From Candidatus Cloacimonas sp. SDB (GTDB lineage Bacteria; Cloacimonadota; Cloacimonadia; Cloacimonadales; TCS61), in NCBI GenBank assembly GCA_001412425.1, contig LKUH01000207.1, forward strand, positions 1-6,534: a stretch of 6,534 nucleotides of DNA. The letters are read 5' to 3'. Below are positions 1 through 5,321 of the stretch, piece by piece; positions within the stretch are counted from its first letter, which is position 1; each line of letters opens with the position of its first letter. A program made the translations under genes and the position numbers. The notes below the pieces were generated by a model, which ran no database searches, was not told the origin of the DNA, and saw only the letters and a program-made list of their open reading frames with translations.

Positions 1-1
1 G

Positions 2-1120
2 GAAATGTTCTGGTGTTTAAGTAACGACGGATCTCATTTCAATGGCATCTTTACTCAGAATGACACAAAAATTGTGTGGATGACAGGCGTTAATCTCAAT
101 TCACAGGAAAATATTGATCAGGATCTTTATATGCCGGCCTATTTTTATCCGAAAATATTCTCTTTCGATATTTTAACAGGTGAATTTGATTTTTATGACA
201 TGGATATTCAGGGTGTTGATCCAACCGATGATATTCCGGCAATTCCCTGGGATCTGGATGAAGATGGTGAGGTTGATGAATATTATACTGATGGATCGGT
301 ATATATTCCTTTAAGCATGTCTTCCTATTTCTTCAATTCAGATCAGGGCTATTCCGATACATTTTTCCATGAAAGCTATTTCCGCATTGCTGCCAGTGAA
401 GATGATCATGTGGTTGCACTCTGGCAGGATTGCCAAAAAGCCCGATTCGCCTATTTTGATGAAGAAGGATATGAAGGATGGTACAAGCAGCCGGAAATAA
501 TGATATCTGCTTCACCTGACGGAGGAATGACCTGGTCTCAACCGCTGGTGATGAATGCAAATCCCAATGATAACGTAATTGATCCGGATAATCATTATGA
601 AAACCATTTTGTGCCGGAATTTGCTGGCATGCTGCCAGTATATTTTGCTATCTATGATAAATTAATCTATCAGGGTGATGATGTATACAGATTCCACACA
701 GCATTTTTTGATGATAACGATTATGGCGGAGCAGCTGCTCAATCTGTTGGATCTGGTACTCTGAACGGTGGTAAATTACGCTATATGGCTCTGGATCTCA
801 ATCTTGGCTTTCAGCAGTCTGATAACACGAACATTCCTGACGCATCAGTTGTTCTTTCGCAGAATCATCCAAATCCCTTTAATCCCAGCACCAGGATCGA
901 TTTTCAGATCAGAGAAGCAGATAATGTAAAACTGGAGATTTTCAATATTAAAGGTCAGAAAGTAAAAACTTTGCTGGAAGGATTTATTCCGGCAGGAAAT
1001 TACAGCAGGGAATGGAATGGAAGCAACGATGCAGGTAAAAAAGTTACCAGCGGGTTATATTTTTACAAACTTTCCTGCAAAGAATTCTCTTCAACAAAGA
1101 AGATGATCCTGCTGCAATAG
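2..1120 (+). CDS. Secreted protein with Asp-box and C-terminal T9SS type A sorting domain (5' partial)
   Basis: This is the C-terminal part of a large exported protein. The reading frame is open to the left edge, and the first ATG (position 5) has no room for a ribosome binding site, so the true start lies outside the window. Residue numbers below count from that ATG. Residues 83-94 form a DxDxDG loop like a calcium-binding EF-hand or dockerin loop. Residues 170-177 (SPDGGMTW) match the Asp-box (BNR) consensus SxDxGxTW of beta-propeller proteins. From about residue 282 to the end there is a FlgD-like type A sorting domain with NHPNPFNPST, a VKLEIFNIKGQKV strand and a GLYFYKL strand. In the FCB group this domain directs export through the type IX system and surface attachment. 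The middle is rich in Asp and aromatic residues, as expected of an extracellular beta-rich protein. The ligand or enzymatic activity cannot be told. A strong terminator follows 42 nt after the stop. Confidence 0.85.
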   Translation, partial: EMFWCLSNDGSHFNGIFTQNDTKIVWMTGVNLNSQENIDQDLYMPAYFYPKIFSFDILTGEFDFYDMDIQGVDPTDDIPAIPWDLDEDGEVDEYYTDGSVYIPLSMSSYFFNSDQGYSDTFFHESYFRIAASEDDHVVALWQDCQKARFAYFDEEGYEGWYKQPEIMISASPDGGMTWSQPLVMNANPNDNVIDPDNHYENHFVPEFAGMLPVYFAIYDKLIYQGDDVYRFHTAFFDDNDYGGAAAQSVGSGTLNGGKLRYMALDLNLGFQQSDNTNIPDASVVLSQNHPNPFNPSTRIDFQIREADNVKLEIFNIKGQKVKTLLEGFIPAGNYSREWNGSNDAGKKVTSGLYFYKLSCKEFSSTKKMILLQ

Positions 1121-1162
1121 AACTCTGCAAGTAAGTTATTGAATCTGAATTAAGCTATGTTT

Positions 1163-1200
1163 AACTGCTGAGTCTTCGGGCTTGGCAGTTTTTTTTATTT
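1163..1200 (+). terminator. Rho-independent terminator with UUCG tetraloop
   Basis: Two 12-nt arms (1163-1174 and 1179-1190) pair along their full length with three G-U wobbles. They close a C(UUCG)G tetraloop, which is an exceptionally stable loop. The run of eight T (1189-1196), then A and TTT, gives the U-tract on the plus-strand transcript. On the minus strand the wobbles become A-C mismatches and no U-tract follows, so it should terminate only the plus-strand secreted-protein gene. The U-tract overlaps the stop codon of the convergent racemase gene. Confidence 0.9.
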
Positions 1201-1890
1201 CTGCAAAGCAAAATTCACCGCAGAAGCAGCGTGAATGAGTAGAGTATCGAACATGGGAACTTTAAGATCCCGAGATTTGAGAATCAGAGGTAATTCCGTG
1301 CAACCCAATACAATTCCCTGGGCACCATCTGAAACCAGACTATTTGAAATAGTTTTAAGGATTTCCCGAGAAGAGTCCAGGATTCTACCCTGAGTTAATT
1401 CCCGGAAGATAATTTCTGATACTTTTTCTCTATGGTAAGCATCTGGAACAATGGTAGCAATGTGGTAAATTTCTTGCAGTCGTTTTCTGTAAAATTCACT
1501 TTCCATAGTTATTCTGGTTCCCAGTAATCCTACTTTGGTAAATCCGATTTTCTTTATCTCCTTAGCCAGAACATCAGCAATATGAAGTACTGGTATTTTC
1601 AATTCTTTCTGGACAGGATCGTAAACCTTATGCAGCGTATTGGCACAGAGCAGCAGAAGATCTGCTCCGGCACTCTCCAGTTTTTTACCAATAGTAATCA
1701 ACATTTCAGCAATAGAGTCCCAGTCATCATTATCACTTAAAGATCTGATTGTAGCAAAATCTACTGAGTAGAGTAAGATTTTTGCTGAATGATATCCCCC
1801 TTTTTTCAACCTGACAGCTTCGTTGATAATTCGGTAATATTCTGAAGTAGATTCCCAGGATGTTCCGCCTATCATTCCTATTGTTTTCAA
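1195..1890 (-). CDS. Aspartate/glutamate racemase-family protein (YgeA-like)
   Basis: A 231-residue cytoplasmic enzyme of the PLP-independent Asp/Glu racemase family. Members use two cysteines to interconvert L- and D-amino acids. Both are visible: Cys82 in LLCANT and Cys197 in LGCTE. The N-terminus (KTIGMIGGTSWEST) is the family's typical opening, and the length matches the broad-specificity racemase YgeA (about 230 residues). The start is a TTG at 1890-1888, chosen because the conserved N-terminus begins there; an AGGA lies 9 nt upstream. The next in-frame ATG, at residue 6, would cut into the first beta strand. The TTG overlaps the upstream gene's TGA stop (TTGA, 4 nt), which suggests translational coupling. 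It is the last gene of the minus-strand run. Substrate is not decidable from sequence; aspartate, glutamate or another amino acid is possible. A role in supplying D-amino acids for peptidoglycan is inferred from the envelope-themed neighbours only. Confidence 0.9.
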   Translation of the reverse strand: MKTIGMIGGTSWESTSEYYRIINEAVRLKKGGYHSAKILLYSVDFATIRSLSDNDDWDSIAEMLITIGKKLESAGADLLLLCANTLHKVYDPVQKELKIPVLHIADVLAKEIKKIGFTKVGLLGTRITMESEFYRKRLQEIYHIATIVPDAYHREKVSEIIFRELTQGRILDSSREILKTISNSLVSDGAQGIVLGCTELPLILKSRDLKVPMFDTLLIHAASAVNFALQK

Positions 1891-2204
1891 AGATCCAGAT
1901 CCTGTTTTTCATCTTCAAGAAGCTTATGAAAGATCCTGGTGAATTCACTTTTTTCCTGAATCCTTTTACGGGCGGTTAAGTAAACCCAGATAAATAAAAT
2001 TCCAGCTAGAAATCCTGGTAAAGTAATGTACAAAATCGACTTGTCAGTAAGATTGGTAAGAGTTTTAAAAACAGTTAACACAATTAACAATCCTCCGATA
2101 AATAACATGAAATTGTAAATCAGGATCTCTGAAGTTTTGTTGAATTTTTCCCAGCGGAACAAATTGTAAATAATTTTCAATTCTTTCTTTTCTAGCTCAG
2201 CCAT
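1887..2204 (-). CDS. Small two-helix membrane protein, unrecognised
   Basis: A 105-residue protein I do not recognise. A charged N-terminal segment (residues 1-26, rich in Glu and Lys) is followed by two hydrophobic helices at about 27-47 and 57-77. A basic stretch (ARKRIQEK) then leads to an acidic tail ending EDEKQDLDL. By the positive-inside rule it should be a hairpin with both ends in the cytoplasm. I place the start at ATG 2204, not the GTG at 2210. A clear AAGGAG (2215-2210) sits 5 nt before the ATG, and the GTG would share a base with that ribosome binding site. The stop overlaps the racemase start by 4 nt. The 57-nt gap on its upstream side is the largest within this run. No catalytic motif is visible. 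Its position suggests co-expression with the racemase; function is unknown. Confidence 0.75.
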   Translation of the reverse strand: MAELEKKELKIIYNLFRWEKFNKTSEILIYNFMLFIGGLLIVLTVFKTLTNLTDKSILYITLPGFLAGILFIWVYLTARKRIQEKSEFTRIFHKLLEDEKQDLDL

Positions 2205-2209
2205 ATACA

Positions 2210-2215
2210 CTCCTT
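2210..2215 (-). promoter_or_regulatory. Ribosome binding site that fixes the small membrane protein's start
   Basis: Read on the minus strand this is AAGGAG, followed by TGTAT and then ATG at 2204-2202. The spacing suits the ATG and rules out the in-frame GTG at 2210-2208, which begins on the last G of the site itself. Confidence 0.75.
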
Positions 2216-2261
2216 CTAAATCAAGTTATAACTTCCCGGTCTATTTGTTCATCTTTTGAGC

Positions 2262-2657
2262 TTATTCCCGTTCGATCAGAAAGTTTATCAGGTATAGCCC
2301 GTTTTCAAATTTAATATCTTTTACATGAATTCCCTTTAAAAATGATTTCTCAATATTCTCAATATATAAAAATAATAAGGGGAACTTCAATTTCATATAT
2401 TTACTGTTCTTTACCGGAAGCAGCTTCAAAAACTGATCTGACATCCAGTTTGTCGATATTTCAAAAATGATCTGTCCGTCTGAAAATTTCTTAAATAATA
2501 ATGAAACCGGCACATATCTGGGAAAGAACTGACCAGTTTGAAAATTGAAGGCAATGAAGTCACCCTCCATTCTGAAATCGGAGATAAAATTCTTAAAAAA
2601 ATCGTTAGTAGATAACAATTCTGCTAATTCTGAAATTGATATTTTTAGTTCTGCCAT
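2262..2657 (-). CDS. Hypothetical soluble protein, 131 residues
   Basis: A 131-residue protein with no family I can name. It lacks a signal peptide and any clear membrane helix. It starts with a short predicted helix (SISELAELLSTNDFFKNFI), then alternates hydrophobic and polar residues in a way that suggests several beta strands (for example DFIAFNFQT, IIFEISTNW, YLINFLIERE). A lysine- and leucine-rich stretch lies in between (about residues 77-97). A small beta-rich fold that binds a lipid or hydrophobic ligand is one possibility, but nothing proves it. The ATG start has a GGA 5 nt and an AAGGA 9 nt upstream. Only 12 nt separate it from the acetyltransferase stop, so co-transcription is likely. 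A coding region is supported by the tight packing, the good start site and the absence of a better overlapping frame. Confidence 0.7.
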   Translation of the reverse strand: MAELKISISELAELLSTNDFFKNFISDFRMEGDFIAFNFQTGQFFPRYVPVSLLFKKFSDGQIIFEISTNWMSDQFLKLLPVKNSKYMKLKFPLLFLYIENIEKSFLKGIHVKDIKFENGLYLINFLIERE

Positions 2658-2669
2658 GCTTATCCATCC

Positions 2670-3113
2670 TTAAACATCAGGATACAATCTTTTAGCAAAA
2701 TAAATTATTTCTTTATGCTCAACATAGTCAAGTTCTCTGAAAATATTTCTGGAAACAAGATTATCTGCTTCGATAAGACAGGTTATTATTCCCAGATTCT
2801 GTCTGGCTAAAATTCTCTCAGCTTCTTTGATCAGTTTTCTGGCAATTCCTTTTTTTCTGAATTCCGGAATAACTGCTAATCTGTTGATCCAGCCTTTGCG
2901 TCCATCGCTGGTAACCAATACAGTTCCGACTGTTTTTCCGTCAGATTCACAGAAAATAAAATCAGTATTATTATTTCTGATCTCTCGTTCGATATTTTCT
3001 CTGCTGTCTCTCCCTTGGGGTTTATAAGGTAAGCCGGAAGCTTCCCATAGGGAAATTAGCAACTCGTAATCAGTGATTTTGAATTTTCTGAATTTCAGCT
3101 TTTCCGGATTCAT
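2670..3113 (-). CDS. GNAT-family N-acetyltransferase, YpeA-like
   Basis: A 147-residue acetyl-CoA-dependent acetyltransferase of the GNAT fold. Motif A, which binds the CoA pyrophosphate, is VIPEFRKKGIARKLI, with Arg86-x-x-Gly89-x-Ala91. The later SRNIFRELDY segment corresponds to motif B. The LWEASGL near the N-terminus, the SDGRKG before motif A and the C-terminal AKRL resemble the YpeA subgroup, whose physiological substrate is unsettled. I chose ATG 3113: a GGGA (3124-3121) lies 7 nt upstream, and the protein then begins just before its first beta strand. The GTG at 3134 would add 7 residues and has no ribosome binding site. The ATG lies 1 nt after the deacetylase stop (TAG-T-ATG), so translation is probably coupled. 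What it acetylates (small amine, amino acid or protein) cannot be told; pairing with a deacetylase gene is suggestive but not evidence. Confidence 0.87.
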   Translation of the reverse strand: MNPEKLKFRKFKITDYELLISLWEASGLPYKPQGRDSRENIEREIRNNNTDFIFCESDGKTVGTVLVTSDGRKGWINRLAVIPEFRKKGIARKLIKEAERILARQNLGIITCLIEADNLVSRNIFRELDYVEHKEIIYFAKRLYPDV

Positions 3114-3114
3114 A

Positions 3115-3846
3115 CTAATTTCCCAGCAATTCACAGGCTTGGTGCAAGGTTATAACTTCCAGATCAATCTCGGCAATGAATTCTAAAATTTCCTGAAAAT
3201 ATTCGGGCTCGCAAAAAGTAATCTGATCATTCTCAGCAGCATCAAAACTATGAAATCCAATGATAACCAGATCTTCATGATTCTCAATAGCTTCAATTAT
3301 TCTACTTTTGATAATATCCGCACTATATCCGGTCTGAAAGGCTGCATAACCGAGATATTGGCGATTTATGGGAGCATAATGTCTTAAATTAAGACTGGTT
3401 CTGATATTTTCATAAAACTCGGAAATAAGGCTGAATTGTTCCAGATTAGCATGTCCGGAAGGCAAAGCGAAAGAATGGTGAGGCAGGTCTCTCTCTACTA
3501 ATGCCAGCCAGTCGAGGTATATTTCCTCGTAAGCTTCTTCATAATTCAGTTCAGGAAGATTCACATGGTGTAATGTATGCCCTCCAATTTCCCAGTTAGA
3601 ATTATTTACCAAAATATCGATTTGATCCCAGGTAAGTTTATTATTGGCGCCAATAAATGCTGTATTAATAAAAGCAGTTCCTGCAAATCCAAACTGCTCC
3701 ATCAGCGGGTATGCTTCAGTAAAAATGGATTGATGCTGATCATCAAAAGTCAGGCAGATGTAGGGTCTGCTGGTAAAAGTGTCAGTGCTGTCACATCCCA
3801 GCATTAAAAGCAGAGTGGCTATGATTGATAATTTAATCAGTTTCAT
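3115..3846 (-). CDS. Polysaccharide deacetylase (NodB/CE4) lipoprotein
   Basis: A 243-residue exported metal-dependent deacetylase of the NodB/CE4 family, which removes N- or O-acetyl groups from glycans such as peptidoglycan, chitin oligomers or exopolysaccharide. A short hydrophobic signal (residues 1-17) ends in a lipobox, MLG-Cys18, so it is probably lipid-anchored. The NodB core follows: TFDD (Asp35 as putative catalytic base, Asp36 as metal ligand), HTLHH (His90 and His94 as metal ligands), and a late GFHSF (His199). Motif 3 reads FALPSG where the classical form is RxPxG; an Ala here is also seen in members with FAYPxG, so activity is still plausible. Residue 19 after the lipid cysteine is Asp, which in enterobacteria favours inner-membrane retention; whether that rule holds here is unknown. 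The start overlaps the barrel gene's end by 14 nt and has only a weak ribosome binding site, consistent with coupling. Substrate is unknown. Confidence 0.88.
   Translation of the reverse strand: MKLIKLSIIATLLLMLGCDSTDTFTSRPYICLTFDDQHQSIFTEAYPLMEQFGFAGTAFINTAFIGANNKLTWDQIDILVNNSNWEIGGHTLHHVNLPELNYEEAYEEIYLDWLALVERDLPHHSFALPSGHANLEQFSLISEFYENIRTSLNLRHYAPINRQYLGYAAFQTGYSADIIKSRIIEAIENHEDLVIIGFHSFDAAENDQITFCEPEYFQEILEFIAEIDLEVITLHQACELLGN
3119..3124 (-). promoter_or_regulatory. Ribosome binding site that decides the acetyltransferase start
   Basis: Read on the minus strand this is GGGAAA. It lies inside the last codons of the deacetylase gene and ends 5 nt before ATG 3113. The upstream alternative GTG at 3134 is preceded by a pyrimidine-containing stretch with no such site. 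Confidence 0.55.
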
Positions 3847-4873
3847 AATTTAACCGTGCCTGAATGCCAAATTGATAGTACTTGTCGGTATATGTCGGAT
3901 CAAAACAGGAGAGATCGAGACCTATCGAAGCTGAAGAAAAAAGATCATAATTAAACAGAAGGCCGTATTTGCGATTTCCCCGGTTTATCAGGTTGATCTC
4001 CGAATTCTGGTATTCGTAGGAAATTAGAGCTAAGAACTTATTGATCCTTGAGCCGATAATTGACCTTGTCTGCCAGTCTCTTTTCTCTTTCCAGTCGGTA
4101 ATGGAATAGATAAGATTGGCACCGAAAAAAATAGTGCTGTTCGGGTAAATTATAAATTCATTCAAGGTTTCATATTTATCTCTATCGGAAGTCGAAAGTC
4201 TATGATAAATATTTGTAGAATAAAGAAATAAGTCCTCGTTGCTTTTAATAAATTCCAATCCGCCTGTATAGGTTTTTTCGTTCAGAAAATCGCTGCGCCC
4301 GGAGTAAATGCCGAAGCATTCCAGTTCAATATCAGCTGAACTGAACTTCCATGAATTATGAATTAGAGCGGTATTATAAATATTTCCTCCGCCTGAAAAA
4401 GTTATTTTCAGGCTGGAAATTTTTTTTGCTATGCGTAATCCTTGAAAGCGATGATCAATGAAAACAGGATCGTTGTAATAATTGTTACTGACATTGAAAT
4501 TAAGGATGCGAGACCGATTGCTATATTGAATTTTTGAATAAAGATAATGGAATTCCCAGTCAGCAACATTATAGGAAAATCCCGTGTCTTCCAGAATAAT
4601 TTTTTTATCCAGGAGTTCATCTTTATAGGAAAGATCAATCCAGAAAAAAGAATTTTCTAAGATTTGGAATTTCAGCCCGAAATCAAAAATTAATTTTTCC
4701 TGATACTGGAATTCTTTGTCATTCAGCAGATAGGGCTGATATAAGGCGCCATTATAAGCATGGAAGCCGTATCTGTAATTTCTCGTGTACAGAAGTTCGG
4801 CCAGGTCAAAAGGCCAGATATTCAGGGTGATCAGGAAAAATAAAAATATTACAATCTGCTTTTTCATTTTCAT
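3833..4873 (-). CDS. Probable outer-membrane beta-barrel protein
   Basis: A 346-residue protein with an N-terminal signal peptide (Lys-rich residues 1-5, hydrophobic core about 7-20, cleavage somewhere near 20-25). The mature part is rich in Tyr, Phe, Trp, Asn and Ser, with many stretches of alternating hydrophobic and polar residues (for example YSKIQYSNRS, YYQFGIQARLNYE) separated by polar turns. That pattern is typical of a transmembrane beta-barrel of the outer membrane. I do not recognise a specific family, so channel, transporter or assembly roles are all open. ATG 4873 is used, but ATG 4867 (residue 3) is equally possible; neither has a purine-rich ribosome binding site. It is the first gene of the left minus-strand block, behind a candidate promoter, and overlaps the deacetylase gene by 14 nt. 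This suggests a joint role at the envelope. Confidence 0.72.
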   Translation of the reverse strand: MKMKKQIVIFLFFLITLNIWPFDLAELLYTRNYRYGFHAYNGALYQPYLLNDKEFQYQEKLIFDFGLKFQILENSFFWIDLSYKDELLDKKIILEDTGFSYNVADWEFHYLYSKIQYSNRSRILNFNVSNNYYNDPVFIDHRFQGLRIAKKISSLKITFSGGGNIYNTALIHNSWKFSSADIELECFGIYSGRSDFLNEKTYTGGLEFIKSNEDLFLYSTNIYHRLSTSDRDKYETLNEFIIYPNSTIFFGANLIYSITDWKEKRDWQTRSIIGSRINKFLALISYEYQNSEINLINRGNRKYGLLFNYDLFSSASIGLDLSCFDPTYTDKYYQFGIQARLNYETD

Positions 4874-4901
4874 GTTACAATTAGAATATCGAATCAGTTA
4901 A

Positions 4902-4931
4902 ATTGTAAAGTTGAAATTTTCAAATTTTCAA
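4902..4931 (-). promoter_or_regulatory. Candidate sigma-70-type promoter for the envelope gene block
   Basis: On the minus strand a TTGAAA (4931-4926; five of six to TTGACA) and a TACAAT (4907-4902; five of six to TATAAT) are spaced by 18 nt. This would start transcription about 20-25 nt before the barrel gene. The 109-bp gap is very AT-rich, so chance matches are easy. No GC-rich hairpin with a T-tract is seen here, so read-through from the ftsZ block is also possible. Confidence 0.4.
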
Positions 4932-4982
4932 AATTAATTTTTTAGCAGTTAAAGATGGAGAGAAAAATGTGAGAATTGGGAA

Positions 4983-5321
4983 TCAACTGATTAGTGTTTC
5001 CAGCAGCAGATTGGTTAAAGATATTAAAAAAGCAGCAGCAGCAGCGGATAAGCAGCCTTTAACTTTGAATTTCGGAACCAGGGATGCTACAATCATCAGA
5101 GAAAATCCGTTAATTATGAAGAGAAAAAGCCCCAGAGTGATAATAGTAATGGGAAGGGTGAGAAGGACTAACACAGGTCTGATTATCATATTTACTAAAG
5201 CCAGCAGTAAAGCTGAAATAATTGCTGTAACAAAATCTGTTACGACGAATAATCTGGTTATCTTTCCCACCAGATAGATTGAAACTGCCAGAATTAAGAT
5301 CTTGATAATAAAATCGTTCAT
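4983..5321 (-). CDS. YvlD/COG1950 four-helix membrane protein (phage holin family 4 superfamily)
   Basis: A 112-residue, almost entirely hydrophobic inner-membrane protein with about four helices (roughly residues 3-20, 27-45, 49-82 broken at Pro57, and 89-110). The core N44-xxx-R48-P49 followed by LLTLPITIITLGLFLFIIN is the hallmark of the YvlD family, also labelled 'phage holin family protein'. Despite that label, most members sit in ordinary chromosomes and have no proven lysis role. The gene starts inside the ftsZ stop (TGATG, one shared base). A GAGGA lies 13 nt upstream, which is rather far, so it probably depends on ribosomes finishing ftsZ. A link to division or envelope integrity is inferred from this coupling only. 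A run of five alanines near residues 93-97 comes from a short GCA repeat (5032-5046, read from the other strand). No phage genes are nearby. Confidence 0.87.
   Translation of the reverse strand: MNDFIIKILILAVSIYLVGKITRLFVVTDFVTAIISALLLALVNMIIRPVLVLLTLPITIITLGLFLFIINGFSLMIVASLVPKFKVKGCLSAAAAAFLISLTNLLLETLIS

Noticed and set aside
1733..1948. A 71-codon minus-strand open frame across the racemase/membrane protein junction
   Set aside because: It is the same strand in another frame, covering two supported genes; I checked it as evidence of a frameshift, but both genes are complete and end or start cleanly.
3149..3160. A 12-nt string (GTTATAACTTCC) shared with the palindrome region at 2225-2236
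   Set aside because: Here it is inside the deacetylase gene and encodes the conserved EVITL stretch; one shared AT-rich 12-mer is likely chance.
4429..4638. A 69-codon hydrophobic minus-strand open frame within the barrel gene
   Set aside because: It is an alternative frame wholly inside a supported gene with a signal peptide; its hydrophobicity follows from AT-rich codons.
5032..5046. GCA trinucleotide repeat as a possible phase-variable tract
   Set aside because: There are only four perfect units plus one variant, and changes by whole units would not shift the reading frame; it simply encodes a run of alanines.
4969..5277. A 102-codon plus-strand open frame opposite the YvlD-family gene
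   Set aside because: It lies antisense to a well-recognised membrane protein, starts at GTG without a good ribosome binding site, and its composition mirrors the hydrophobic gene below it.
4983..5321. Prophage remnant suggested by the 'phage holin family' label
   Set aside because: The family is mostly chromosomal, and there is no endolysin, structural gene, integrase or attachment-like repeat nearby.
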